Translations under genes and position numbers: made by a program
Part shown: piece after piece, positions 23,401-33,505 of the stretch
Layout of the letters: each line of letters begins with the position of its first letter
Position numbering within the stretch: the first letter of the stretch is position 1
NCBI GenBank assembly: GCA_021014325.1
Contig: JAJGQC010000633.1
Span: 1 to 64,000 of the forward strand
DNA from: Plazaster borealis
Taxonomy: Eukaryota; Echinodermata; Asteroidea; Forcipulatida; Labidiasteridae
Length of the DNA: 64,000 nucleotides
Direction of reading: 5' to 3'
The notes under the pieces: model-generated
Told to the model about the DNA's origin: nothing
Seen by the model: only the letters and a program-made list of their open reading frames with translations
Database searches by the model: none

Positions 23401-23751
23401 ACTGACAAGATAATTTATTATCTGCTCTATTTCACAAATGCATCACCTTTCTTCAATCTTCAACAATTATTTTGTATTAATACATTTTTGTAATTGTATT
23501 TTAAAATTGTGATTCTTGAATCATACAGAATGTGCAAAATAAGTAATTGGAATGTTAATATTAAGCCCTGAAAACAATCCTTATAACAGAGGAACTTCTA
23601 AATGTGCTGCCAGTTGAAACCCCATAGAGGCGTTGCTCGTGCCCTTTGCTCACGTGGACGTGACACGCTGCGTACGTGCGCACTGCTCGCAATCTCTGAC
23701 CAAATTTAAATTCAGCTGCCCACCACTAAAAATGTCCTAGCTACAACACTG
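20454..23751 (+). mobile_element. hAT transposon, 3.3 kb, with terminal repeats and target duplication
   Basis: Left end CAGCGTTGTAGC and right end (reverse complement) CAGTGTTGTAGC match in 11 of 12 bases, and a GGTGGGC motif lies just inside both ends. ACAAC flanks both termini directly (20449-20453, 23752-23756); read with slightly shifted ends, an 8-base TGACAACC also repeats. The 5-base reading fits the canonical CAG ends and the 5-base duplications of MITE family F. The element holds one transposase gene, now broken. Confidence 0.85.
21138..23351 (+). pseudogene. hAT transposase, ZNF862/TTF-finger type, frameshifted
   Basis: Three overlapping frames together cover a full hAT transposase. 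Frame 1 from ATG 21138 (MATQRKLDDFFGKRKR) holds a TTF/BED-like zinc finger: FCLYC, then KSHETTVEH. Frame 2 (from about 21709) holds the RNase H-like core: FDETTDIS with the first aspartate, GLGTDGAAVMVG with the second, and QHCAAHKLNLA. Frame 3 (22533-23351) holds the C-terminal dimerisation block with TADCERAFSRMKLVKT and NRLGEDSLDCLMRISL. Breaks lie at about 21705-21730 and 22455-22520, the second probably from more than one small indel, with an in-frame stop. Otherwise the sequence is well kept, so the loss is recent or partly an assembly error. The protein would excise and reinsert its own element. Confidence 0.85.
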
Positions 23752-23757
23752 ACAACC

Positions 23758-25331
23758 TCTACAGACTCATTCTGAATAATTATATCCAACCATACAGGGC
23801 TCGAATTTCGGAGAAAAATCCACAAGACCGCAGGGCTTGTTGTAGCTCAAAATGTTCTAGTTCATTGCTCCATGGTTTACTAAACCAGAAATCAGAATCA
23901 AAATGAGAAAAAACATCCTGATTCCTGACAACATACATTTAAATGTTTTATTTGAACAGTAATTGCACTAAGGCATGTAACAGAAGATCTCATCTGTCTT
24001 TTGGGGGTATTAAGAATACCTCATTGCGCAAGAGAATTGAAAGGACTTTTTCAGATTCAAAGTCAACGTTTGAACATAATGGGTTTTCTGAGGGAGATAT
24101 CACACATTGGGGTATAGTTGTTAAATTGAAAAATACAAGACCGCCAGATTTGTCCTGTCATTAGTTTACTGGCCCTACACTAAAACCACTGGCCTCGGGC
24201 CTAGTGTCCAGTGTACAATTTGAGGGGCTTGTTTAGGAAAAATGCAAACAGAAACTACAGTTTGAATTGGCCAGAAGACCCCCCCCCCCCCCCGAAAAAA
24301 TGGTGGACCCCTCGGCGCTGTCGAAAAAGGTGTCTTCCAAACTAAATTCCATATCCAACTGCCACTTTCTGGGAAATTGTTTAGATTTCTTAATGGATGT
24401 TATACTTTGTTTCCCGTTTTGTAGTAGTACTCCCTTTGCAAGGAATTTGTAGCTAAACGCTAATTATTGACCTTTTAAAAAGAAAATTTCAAGCAAACAT
24501 TTTATCGCAAGGCTCGAACTCTCACGCACTCATGCCCTATAATAAGGAACAAAAGTTGTGTTTAGTGAGTAGCGATGTAGAGACCATGGACCAACCGAAA
24601 ATGGCTTATATAAATGCCAATTTTTCATGATTTTGACACTTTGAAATTAGTTGAAATTGCCTGTTCCTCTCCAAAGGCCTTTACATTCTGTCAAACTTTC
24701 TGGACACTTTCTGGATACAATTTGACCGAAATTAAGGGAGCATATGAATTTGTTACCCCCTGTTTGTCCCACTTAACTTTGCTGTTTTAATTCGAGGTAA
24801 ATCATTATGCGTGTACCTAAAACTCTATACAAGAGTCCAGTAAGCGGATTAGCCCGACCTGTGTGAAGTTGTGCATTCGTCCGTAAAGCTTAAACTTGGG
24901 CCATTCCATTTACAATTAAGGTGTAAAAACATTTCTCAAACTTTGCAATTAAATCAAACGTAGAAAAATAAATTACAACAAAGTGTTTAAATTTGCTATG
25001 AACTGCGACTATTGCTGTTGCAAAACTATAGGCCCTATTGCAGAAGCATGCGGAAAAATGAACTGTAGTAAAACAAAAAAAAATCACACTACACGACAGC
25101 ATTACCCCCTTCTTAAGAATGGTATGCCCCAATAAACATGTAGCAGGTTTTGAGTTCCAAACTTGTGTTGACGGAGTTTTTCATTTTCAAGACATTTTCC
25201 ACATGACCATAACTACTTCATACTTTTGTCTTATCAAAACAAAAAAATTATCACATAAATCTCCAAGAATTGGACTTTCCAATAGTATAAATTTGCACGC
25301 TTTAAATCACATTTAGAAGGAGGCAATTTAC
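23758..25331. other. Intergenic or intronic, no gene seen
   Basis: AT-rich. A C run at 24280-24294. Text around 23800-24230 (GGGCTCGAATTTCGGAG, CAAGACCGCAGGGCTTG) looks like a decayed repeat with two internal related parts. No exon signals supported. Confidence 0.35.
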
Positions 25332-25452
25332 CTCTTAAACTGGTACCTTTTTTAACAGAGCATTCTCTTGTCATAGTACGCCGAATGCTGTGGACACGTG
25401 CGTTCAATGGGATATCAAACAACCATTCTGATTCGCTGCTTGGTCTAACCAT
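25332..25452 (-). CDS. Possible first coding exon
   Basis: Reading on the minus strand, ACCATGG (a good Kozak context) opens a frame MVRPSSESEWLFDIPLNARV that continues to GTSLR and meets a good donor AGAG|GTAAAT. An in-frame stop lies just upstream, so this would be a first coding exon. Downstream exons were not recognised. The start sits in a short palindrome (GGTCTAACCATGGTCTAAC). Confidence 0.35.
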
Positions 25453-26006
25453 GGTCTAACAGTGCCCTAGTACGGCAGTAAATTATAACCAATCAACTTG
25501 AGTTTAACATCACCTTCTTGGGAGGGATCACCCTCTATTTTAAAGCTCAAACGAAAACAATCGGCTGAGGGGTTACTGGGTTACGACCGTTTAGGGACCG
25601 CATTGCATGGTCTGCATTGAGCAAAACATGCCGGCTACACAGTAAAACTGACAAAACTGTTCATCTTTAGACCCCATAGTACGGGACTTTAAAACAATAC
25701 TTTAATATAATTTTAAAACAGTTTTGAAGATGAATAACTACTCTCTTTTTTGGCACAAGAACGAAATTGATACGTTGAGTAAAAGTTGAGATATGACACT
25801 AAAAAGCACAAAAAAAGGATGTTTTTGAGTGCTTTCTGGAGTCGTCTTCTGCCGTTTCCGGGGTTGGTTGCTTAAGTTGTACACAGAAATTCATATGTAA
25901 AGTGGCAGTCGGATATGACATTGCCCAACGGTAAATTTCTGCTTTCATGAATCAACCACTCACTTTGTTCATGTTGTCTTTGTTTATTCATGATTTATCT
26001 TACAGT

Positions 26007-26109
26007 TAGCCCACCTTGTTGAGCTGTAATGGCTCTCTTTTAACATCGGTCTTATAACACTCAAGACTGATGTTAAAAGAGAGCCATTACAGCTCAACAA
26101 GGTGGGCTA
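26007..26109. mobile_element. Foldback MITE, Mutator-like, perfect 9-bp target duplication
   Basis: Almost the whole 103 bases is one hairpin: TAGCCCACCTTGTTGAGCTG on the left and CAGCTCAACAAGGTGGGCTA on the right, extending about 40 bases inward. TCTTACAGT is repeated exactly on both sides (25998-26006 and 26110-26118). A 1-kb relative with the same ends lies at 33506-34503. Confidence 0.92.
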
Positions 26110-26221
26110 TCTTACAGTATGTTCAAAATCTGTACCAAATAAACGTCTGTATTCCCCTTGTGTGTGTGGTAGGGCTGCAGTGCGATGGTGGCTGCACTCG
26201 GCACTGGAAGAAGAAGGGGTT

Positions 26222-26400
26222 TATAAGATGCGGCATGCCCGATATGGGGCAGATTTCTAAAATGTTCACAAACTTCAACACACTTTCCTCTAGAACAGAA
26301 GTACCCCCTTAAATGAATTCCTGAGATTCCAAGCACACAGTGAAGATAAAATAGGGAGGGGATACACCATGCCCCATATCGAGCACCAAATGAAGGGGTA
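26222..26400 (+). mobile_element. MITE, family G (copy 2)
   Basis: From GGCATGCCCGATATGGGGCA to CATGCCCCATATCGAGCACC, inverted ends, with internal GAATTCCTGAGATTCCAAG. Confidence 0.75.
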
Positions 26401-26582
26401 CTGCAGAGTAGTCGACGCCTTGGCTACCCAGAATTTGACCTGCAAGGACCACCATCCAAATCCATGGAGGAATGAAAGTCCTCCAACCAAGTCGAAAACA
26501 AATTTCGCTCTTTCGTCTTTTTGAGGTCCTAAATGGCAAATAGCAACTATTTTGACACGAATTGAACGCCACATAAACTTAC

Positions 26583-26707
26583 CAAAATATCATCCAGTTC
26601 ACAGGAGCCAAATAGTCACGGAAGGTGTTTTTTAACAGACGTTTGTTGTGCGTAGTTTTAGCTGCAGAGCGATAACCAAATGGTCCTCTTGATCTGCCAC
26701 CGTTCAT
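26583..26707 (-). CDS. First coding exon of an unrecognised gene
   Basis: On the minus strand, ATG at 26707 opens 41 codons plus two bases, ending at a perfect donor TTTTG|GTAAGTT. The peptide starts MNGGRSRGPFGYRSA and ends FRDYLAPVNWMIFW. It has normal codon use, a basic N-terminus and a hydrophobic end, and reads like the start of a small membrane or mitochondrial protein. It was not identified. Downstream exons must lie at lower coordinates; none was found, and long repeat-filled introns are likely. The upstream 120 bases are GC-richer and free of repeats, as expected for a promoter. Confidence 0.6.
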
Positions 26708-26812
26708 AATCAGCTGGACGCGCGCTCCTCCTGCTGCTGCATGGCATGCCGAATTCTACACCGATGAGCTTCCCACGTGTTTGTTGTAATCATCTTGTGA
26801 CAGTTGTCAAAA

Positions 26813-26828
26813 CAGCGCCCTCTCGTGG
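26813..26828 (-). promoter_or_regulatory. CTCF-like motif upstream of the first exon
   Basis: The minus strand reads CCACGAGAGGGCGCTG, close to the CTCF core CCACNAGRGGGCGC. It sits about 105 bases upstream of the ATG at 26707. Similar AGAGGGCGC words occur near 34750 and 36070. Binding is not shown. Confidence 0.3.
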
Positions 26829-26871
26829 TTTGGTTCACCCAGTAATAAGCCAAGCCTCTCTCTGCGTGTCA

Positions 26872-27033
26872 GGGCCCAATTTCATAGAGCTGCTACGCAC
26901 AACAAAATTATGCTTACCAGAATAAAGTTACCAGCCAAACCACCATGTCACACGTACAAGTTTTGACTGGTATCCTGCTCGATTCTGCTTAACAGAAAAT
27001 TGTTAAGCAGTATTTTCTATGAAATTGTTCCCT
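26872..27033 (+). mobile_element. MITE, family D (copy 3)
   Basis: AGGGCCCAATTTCATAGAGC at the left, TATGAAATTGTTCCCTG at the right, with GTTACCAGCCAAACCACCAT inside. Confidence 0.75.
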
Positions 27034-27544
27034 GGTTTGGTTTCTTTATCCCCCTTCTTCTTTTGCAATTAATTTTGCACAATTCTCATCAGATTTCCAA
27101 TTGGCTAAATGTGATCTTTATCTTACGTATCAGAAAGGGAATGGAAAGAATGTAGCTTTTTGTGGAGGGGTGGGAGTTGAGGGGTGGGAGGGTACTTTGA
27201 GTTTGAGGTTGGGCATCTCATTCGGGGCATCAAAACGTTTGCGAAAGATTGAACACTCAAAAACAGTATCAACAAAATGTAATTTAAAATCCCCCCAAAT
27301 CAAACAGGGACAAACTTAGCATTACAATAAAAATATCAGTTTATTGACACCCCTGCCAGTACTTTCTTGCAAACAAATATAACTTTTTTCAAACTGACCT
27401 TTCGTAATAATGACAGCGAAGTAATAAATATCTAAAGGTTATCTTTTCCAAACATGTAATCCTCTTAAGTTATATGTGTCAGTCGTCTCAACAAATCTCT
27501 GAATTTTACAAAAATTAAGAGCTAAAACCAAGAGTATAATATTT
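27034..27544. other. Intergenic, no feature seen
   Basis: AT-rich; GGGGTGGGAGTTGAGGGGTG at 27177 is a short imperfect duplication. No exon supported. Confidence 0.35.
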
Positions 27545-27832
27545 GATTTTACCCTTACATCGATGTGCATTAAGCACTGTATACTCAGTACTTTCCCGAG
27601 TTCTGTGAAAAAAAATCCCGGCCAGGCAAATCACTCGGGTGGGATACGACCTTTGCATTGCTAGAGCAGATGTCTCACCACTAGACCACCGAGCTAGCCT
27701 GGTGGCTAGAGGCAGTGTGAATCCTATGTGTTAGCAGCGGGTAACGCAACAATTGGATTATATATTTGTTCACAGAACTTGGGAAAGTACCGAGTATAAA
27801 GTGCTTAATACACATCGGTGTAAGAGTAAAAA
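27545..27832 (-). mobile_element. Inverted-repeat element with an embedded tRNA-like sequence
   Basis: Outer arms of about 55 bases are inverted copies: ACATCGATGTGCATTAAGCA with CAGTACTTTCCCGAGTTCTG on the left, and GAACTTGGGAAAGTACCGAG with AATACACATCGGTGT on the right. Between them lies a tRNA-like unit whose reverse complement reads GGTGGTCTAGTGGTGAGACA and AAAGGTCGTATCCCACC. A partial copy is at 38640-38870. Confidence 0.75.
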
Positions 27833-27959
27833 TAAATTATATTCCTTATCCTTGATGCAAAGTTAACATCTATTAAAACAAAGAGATCATCCAAAGTTTT
27901 CACCATTATTAAGGTCACAAAAGCACTACTTTTGAAACCCCTCCTCCCCATAAATCGTT

Positions 27960-28500
27960 GCATCAGAGTGCAACAAGGTGGTAACTTTATTTTTGTTGTT
28001 TTGCATAAATCACTATTTACGGTTCGGTGACATTTTAAACAATCACTGGTTGTTTAAGAAAAGTCCACTTGTACATAGGAATTATGAAGACATTTATAAT
28101 AAAAACATTATAAGTGATATCTACACTTAATTACCTTTAAAACAAGTGGTTGATGCCTTAATTATCATGAAAATTGAAGATACGAACTTGTTGCACGGAC
28201 ACAAGGTCAAAGGTCGTATCTTGGAGATACGACCTTGTTACAAAACCTGCATCATGTGCAATCAATGGGGAATAACGTCATATTTTTCAGTGCAACAAGG
28301 TATGTGTGAGATACAACTTTGTTGCTCGGAACACGTTAACGAATTATGACATCATTTTATTGTCAATGACCTGTATCTTTTTAATTACTTTTTTGAAAAA
28401 ATTGTAACTTTTACAGTTTGTTCAGACAAAAATAAAGCACCTTTTGCATATTCTAACTGAATTTCACTGAAAATGTGACATACAACCTTGTTGCACTGAC
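27960..28500. mobile_element. Inverted-repeat element with AGTGCAACAAGG ends
   Basis: GAGTGCAACAAGGTGGTA at the left and ACCTTGTTGCACTGAC at the right form inverted ends; internal inverted copies occur at about 28215-28330 (GATACGACCTTGTTACA and AGTGCAACAAGGTATG). No target duplication resolved. Confidence 0.5.
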
Positions 28501-28854
28501 GTGACGAAATGTACTATTCATAAAATATTGTGCATGAACATAATGTATTCATAGTTCCCACCCATCCCCCACCAAATCAAACAGCAAAATCAACCAAAGT
28601 ATCTACTACATTATTGAGTAATCCTTCCCCATTAATTGACCATATTTTTCCATAAATTTCCTTGCATCACATTACAGTTTCATCTTCTTTGGACTGCCTG
28701 TATGTTGTTTTCTTGTATCAATGGCCGACAAAATAATAGTAATAACAACAATGGAAAAAAAAACAGTTTGTTCGTATCAAGTAAATTTGGTCCACACAAT
28801 CAGAAATACCTAGTCAGAAATAGTGCGAATTGTGTTTCATCTATTGATTTACTT

Positions 28855-29035
28855 ATACCATGCCCGATATGTAGCAGAGAATGTCCCCCCAAATGTTCCC
28901 ATACTTTAACGCACTCTTTTCCTTTTGTACAGAAGTACCTCTCCCCTAACCTTTTAAGAATTCCTGAGATTCCCATAACACAATGAAGACACAATTCTAG
29001 CACAATATGCCACATATCTAGCACCAAATGAAGCC
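28855..29035 (+). mobile_element. MITE, family G (copy 3)
   Basis: From ACCATGCCCGATATGTAGCA to ATGCCACATATCTAGCACCA with internal AAGAATTCCTGAGATTCCCA. Confidence 0.75.
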
Positions 29036-29139
29036 GTCACTAGTTTAAAAAGAGTAGTGTTTACAAGAATGCAAACCCCAAACACCACTTGTGCAGCTCA
29101 TACATTTAGCAGCTTAGAATTGTTAGAAGTAAACTTGAA

Positions 29140-29485
29140 GACAGTACCTCCCCCCGAAAAACCTTTAATAGAGGTATTTTTAGGGGGAGGTATTTCTGTA
29201 CAAGAGGACTAAAGAATTCCTGAGATTCCCAGAACAGAATAAAGACACAGTGGGGGGTACACCATGCCACATTTGCTAGCACCACACTCTTACGTTATGG
29301 CTATGATAACAATGACGATTTTGAATGGCCTCTCATTAAATAGACATCATTCTAAAGCGCTCATTTAATGCTCAATATATGGCATGGTGTACCCCCCCCC
29401 AAACCCATTTTGTCTTCATTGTGTGCTTGGAATCTCAGGAATTCTTTACAGGGTTTTTTTAAGGGGATACTTCTGTACAAGAGGA
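29140..29485. mobile_element. Two family G pieces in inverted orientation
   Basis: 29197-29280 (GTACAAGAGGACTAAAGAAT to GTACACCATGCCACATT) and 29378-29445 (TATATGGCATGGTGTACCCC to AATCTCAGGAATTCTTT) are inverted relative to each other and separated by about 100 bases. The right unit then resumes with GGGATACTTCTGTACAAGAG in the direct orientation. Confidence 0.6.
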
Positions 29486-29954
29486 AAATAGTGTTTTAAA
29501 AATAGAGGATGAGGGTCTTTCTATTTTTATTATCCTTCAAAGACCTAGAATAAAAATTTGCTGGCTTTGAAGATCTAAGAAGTCTAAAATATTGATAAAT
29601 TTAATCAATCGTTGACAAATTGTGCCAAGATGAAACGAAAATACTTCTTTTCATTAAAATATTTAGTCTTTAAAAAAAAGAAAAAAAGAGAAGCAGCTTA
29701 AACAAAGGATGAGTGCGGGGACGGTAAACTTAGTAGTGTTTTTTTAAACTTGGCCTAACTGTCTTGTATTTTTCTTGAGGAACAAACAATGTCCAAAAAA
29801 CAAAGGTTTAAAAAAACCTTAACAACGTTCTATGATTTCTAACCAAGTTTTTCTCTATCTTTTTCATCACCTCATTCAGACACAGGCTGGAGTTTTCTGT
29901 AGACCTCACCACATTCATGAACCTATCAAAGAAACAAAATTAAAATAAATCATA
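29486..29954. other. Intergenic, no feature seen
   Basis: AT-rich DNA with an A/G run at 29672-29694. No coding signal. Confidence 0.35.
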
Positions 29955-30480
29955 ATAAGTTTGGGTCGAATTTTTTTAAAAACTTGAGCAGGACTTGAAC
30001 CTGCGACCTCAGAATTACCGTCAATTTGCCGGCACTTTACCAACTGAGCTATCTAGCCCTAGTTGGCGGTCTCCCTATTTTGTCAATATCTTTGTTCGGG
30101 GGTGCTAGTCAGAAGCCATACAACCTGTAACTGCCGTATAGCCGGGGATCACATCTAAGTTTATGATACAACCTAGGAAGCTGTATTTCAAATATCAAGT
30201 ATTAAACCACAAGGGAAACTTACTGGGTAAATTTTAAAAAAAATGTTGGGTTGAACAAAGAAAAATTGACTAGAATTGACTTGAACCTGTGACCTCCAGA
30301 CTAACGTGCTGGTGCTCTACCAACTGAGCTATCTAGCCCTATGTTGACAGCTTCCTTATTTTGTTAATATCTTTATTCAGGGTGCCAGTCAGAAGCCATA
30401 CAACCGTTAACTGCTGTATAGCCAGGGATTACACCAAGGTCGCAGGTTCAAGTCCCACTCCAGTCAATTTTTATTATTAT
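29955..30480 (-). repeat. Two tandem copies of a second tRNA-derived SINE
   Basis: Reverse complement of each copy carries AGGGCTAGATAGCTCAGTTG (A box) and GAGGTCGCAGGTTCAAGTCC (B box). The head spans about 29993-30060 and 30270-30340; the body includes TCAGAAGCCATACAACC and GCCGGGGATCACATCTAAG. Copies abut directly, and both end at TTGACTAGA-type text. Other copies at 32.9, 35.9 and 43.1 kb. Confidence 0.82.
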
Positions 30481-30635
30481 TTGTTCAATTTGTGCATACT
30501 GCAATATATCGGCATGCAATTCACGCGTATCAGCCCAATACGCTTGCATGTGCATGGAGTCGTCACAACTGGCAAATTGCAATGATTACTTCTTTTTCAG
30601 AAACTAATGTTTTTTTCAAAAACAACCAGAGAAAC

Positions 30636-32693
30636 CTAACTGTAACACTGAGGGCAGTACAAATCTTTGTCCTCTAAGATCAGAGGAGTCACCAGCTCTG
30701 CAGGGAGACAGCTAATGTGGAACCATCGCTGGCAGGTCCCAGAACACCTCACCCACTCATCAAAATCATCGGTGTACTGCTCTTCACAAAGCGGGCAGAT
30801 TGTTTCCCCAGTGGCCAATTCCACCGGGGTAGATTCCTGGCAGGCCTGCCCTGGTGGAGACTGCGGGGAGCTACAAGAAGAAACAATCTCCTCTCGGATG
30901 TAACTATGGTCTTGATTCATTACTACTTGTTCTGTCGGTTCCGTTTGAAAGCCCTCATGGTAGAGTTCCTTCCAGAGGTCATAGACAGGAGCTTTGTGGA
31001 CGTCATGCTTACTTCTCAAGCATTTGTGATACATAAGTTTGGTTGGTTTGTCCAGTTTGGACTCCAGTCTTAAGAAAAGGAGTCGTGAGAGTTCCAAGTC
31101 GTTTAATTTAGGATCTCTAGCGTTAAGAGATTCTTGGAACATCTGAAATTCAGTCGACTCATCGGGTGTTTCAACCCGAGGACTTTGAGGTACTTTTTGT
31201 TGAGCCTTGGGAGGTGTTTCAGGGCGGAGAGCATGAGGCACCCAACGTTCAGAAACATCGGGCTCCAGCTGCTCACAAACCTCCTCCATGCGTTTGTCAT
31301 CCACCATGCTCCGATCTAAAGGGTAAATCCCAGAAATTTTAAAGTAGCTCTGAATCTCTTGGGGTCTGATGCAGGTTTCCCATAAACTTTTAATAAGCTG
31401 GGGAGTATTTTTCAGGTTGAGGGGGATGTTGTTCATGTAGCTCATTTCCGTTAGCTTGTGTAAAAATCTCGTCTTGAAACTACTATCGCTGTCATCTTCA
31501 ACATCCAGTGGACAGAAGAGGCTTCTGGCCTTTGGCAACAGACGGAACAAATGGATGTTATTTTGGAAAAGTGTGAGGTGCGTCTTGAAGTTTATTTCCA
31601 GGTGTCCACAGTTCATGAGTAAGACAACAGGGCCATCTTTTGTTGTCTCTGGGGTGAACAGATTCTGTATCCAGTCCTGGTGAAGCTCTCTGACGTCACC
31701 CCTATTTGCAAGAATGAATGCCCTTGATCCACTTGGTGACCCAGCTAGTGGATTCCAGTCTGCGGGGACCTGTATGCGTTTCCCTTCTCTGTAGATGAAG
31801 AATGGAGGGAGAACTAACCCAGACGCATTCACACCGATCCCGATTGAAACGCTGAAGTCGCTGTCACTATCCGCTGACGTCCTCGTGAACTGCAATGGAA
31901 TTTCACTGTAGTGCCAGATGGAGTCTGGTTTGTTCAACAAGTCAAGATCCGAGAGGTAACTGTGAAGCTCACAGAACCACTTGGTCACCACCTCTTTCGT
32001 GACGTCAGTGTCGCAGAGAGCGCGCACTGTTGACATTTCCAACTTCTGGAAATGCATTGTATTGAAGTGGCGGTTTAAAAATGTCTGAAACCACCTTCCC
32101 GTGGGCCTCTTACCGATGAAAGGATTCTTCTTCTTCTTGTTGAAAAGTGTTGGTATTATATTTCGTACCATGACTGGCTTGATGTCAAAGCCCTGTCGAC
32201 GGATCCGTGACATCCAATCTACCACCTTCTGCTCATCTTCAGCTGACATAGCTCTCGGGCAACCTCTCGTGTCATATACACATTTACCATTATATCTGCT
32301 GTATAAAGATCTCCTGTTGACTTTCCAGAAATTAGCAGCTTCAGTGACAGTTTTGATCTTCCCACTTTTAAGATCGGCTAAAGCAAACTTCACCCTGTTT
32401 GATTTCGGAATTTCATATGTAGCAAGAACGGCATCAAAAGCGGCTTTGTCGGGATTGACTTGGTCTGATTTTGAGGCCACCTGTTCTCCCTCACACTTTA
32501 CACTGACATTTAGGCCTGACTTTTTATGCTTTGGGCGCTGTTCTCGTCCGTACTTTGCTTGTGCCCCAACCATGAAATCTTGGATACCGAGCGGATTATT
32601 TATAGCTCTACCGCATCTGGACCGTTTAGCAGTTTTTTCTCCGTTTTTAATTGGACGCCCCGAAGATTCACATTGCTGATTCTTCTTACCCAT
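30636..32693 (-). CDS. Pogo/Tigger transposase-derived protein with PHD finger, paralogue 1 (catalytic residues lost)
   Basis: One intact 685-codon exon. A basic, low-complexity N-terminus (1-90) is followed by a psq-type helix-turn-helix (about 96-140, SNRVKFALADLKSGKIKTVT), a CENP-B-type helix-turn-helix (about 145-212, RGFDIKPVMVRNII, PFIGKRPTGRWFQTFLNRH), a DDE-1 type core (about 215-460) and a C4HC3 PHD finger at about 633-683 (CPLC, RCSGTC, WFHISC, CPQC). The three acidic catalytic positions of pogo transposases read S263 (HYSEIPLQ instead of VDET), N361 (LLMNCGH instead of LLLDGH) and D397 (CPLDVED). Two of three are gone, while the frame is intact over 2 kb, which argues for selection as a host gene. 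Probable role: DNA-binding chromatin reader; this is inference. It lies first in a row of three same-strand paralogues. Confidence 0.85.
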   Translation of the reverse strand: MGKKNQQCESSGRPIKNGEKTAKRSRCGRAINNPLGIQDFMVGAQAKYGREQRPKHKKSGLNVSVKCEGEQVASKSDQVNPDKAAFDAVLATYEIPKSNRVKFALADLKSGKIKTVTEAANFWKVNRRSLYSRYNGKCVYDTRGCPRAMSAEDEQKVVDWMSRIRRQGFDIKPVMVRNIIPTLFNKKKKNPFIGKRPTGRWFQTFLNRHFNTMHFQKLEMSTVRALCDTDVTKEVVTKWFCELHSYLSDLDLLNKPDSIWHYSEIPLQFTRTSADSDSDFSVSIGIGVNASGLVLPPFFIYREGKRIQVPADWNPLAGSPSGSRAFILANRGDVRELHQDWIQNLFTPETTKDGPVVLLMNCGHLEINFKTHLTLFQNNIHLFRLLPKARSLFCPLDVEDDSDSSFKTRFLHKLTEMSYMNNIPLNLKNTPQLIKSLWETCIRPQEIQSYFKISGIYPLDRSMVDDKRMEEVCEQLEPDVSERWVPHALRPETPPKAQQKVPQSPRVETPDESTEFQMFQESLNARDPKLNDLELSRLLFLRLESKLDKPTKLMYHKCLRSKHDVHKAPVYDLWKELYHEGFQTEPTEQVVMNQDHSYIREEIVSSCSSPQSPPGQACQESTPVELATGETICPLCEEQYTDDFDEWVRCSGTCQRWFHISCLPAELVTPLILEDKDLYCPQCYS

Positions 32694-32859
32694 TGTGCAC
32701 CCCAGGTCCTCAGCACCTCAAAACCTCAAGATGTGGTGAAAAAATGTAGTTCTACAAGTCTGTTGAAAGATAATATCAATAATCATTTATTTACAAAATA
32801 CCACATTTGGATACAAAAAAGCGTAGAACAAACTTTAAATTACGAATACAATTAAATTT

Positions 32860-33060
32860 ATTTTGGGTTGAACAAAGGAAAAAATTACTAGAGTGGGATT
32901 TGAACTCTTTGCAATACTCGTAACCCTCCATCCATCCGACGGTCTGCGACTGTCGGGAGGATGGAGGGTTACGATTATCGCAACTAGATTTGAACCTGCA
33001 ACCTCCAGATTAACATGCCGGCGCTCTAGCCCTAATGTTGGCAGTCTCCCTATTTAATAC
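32860..33060 (-). repeat. Second SINE family, copy interrupted by a hairpin
   Basis: ATTTTGGGTTGAACAAAGG and GAACCTGCAACCTCCAGATT with GCCGGCGCTCTAGCCCTAAT are SINE text in reverse. A perfect hairpin, 32919-32973, splits the tRNA-like head (15-base arms CGTAACCCTCCATCC and GGATGGAGGGTTACG, inner CCGAC/GTCGG). The B-box text TTTGAAC occurs on both sides of the hairpin. Confidence 0.7.
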
Positions 33061-33079
33061 ATATCTTTTTTCTCCATAT

Positions 33080-33260
33080 TTGTTTAATTATACTAATAGA
33101 AAAGAAGAGGGATTTATCGACTTGTATAAGTTATTTGACTTGTTGGGAGGGAGCAACATTCATTTGAAAAATGTCATTTTTGTGTGTCACCAGCAGAAAA
33201 GAAAATTTCAATATCGCACTACCTCTGTCTCTCTGGCTAAAAAAAAAATAGTATAAATTA
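33080..33260 (+). repeat. Diverged copy of sequence found inside the foldback element at 33.5-34.5 kb
   Basis: AGCAACATTCATTTGAAAAA, TGTGTGTCACCAGCAGAAAA and TTTCAATATCGCACTACCTC match 34370-34445 (AGTAACATTAATTTGAAAAA, TGTGTGCGGCCAGAATAGAA, TGTCAATATCGCGCGACCTC) in the same order. It has no foldback ends of its own. Confidence 0.65.
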
Positions 33261-33496
33261 ATAATATAGGACTAGGCTATATATAAATAAACTGGCAAGC
33301 TGAATTTCCACACAGTCCAGATACACCTACTTTAAAAGATAAACAAAATTATCAGACCCTTGAGTTATTTCCTATATCTCCAAAATCCAATCTAGAATTA
33401 AAGAAGGGGTAGGCCTAGTTTGGATGTTTTCACCACCAACCAACAAACATTTCCCATAGACTTTAAGATTTTACTATAAGAAAGTGCCCTTTGCAA
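33261..33496. other. Short spacer, no feature seen
   Basis: AT-rich spacer between two repeats. Confidence 0.35.
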
Positions 33497-33505
33497 GATG
33501 AAAAT

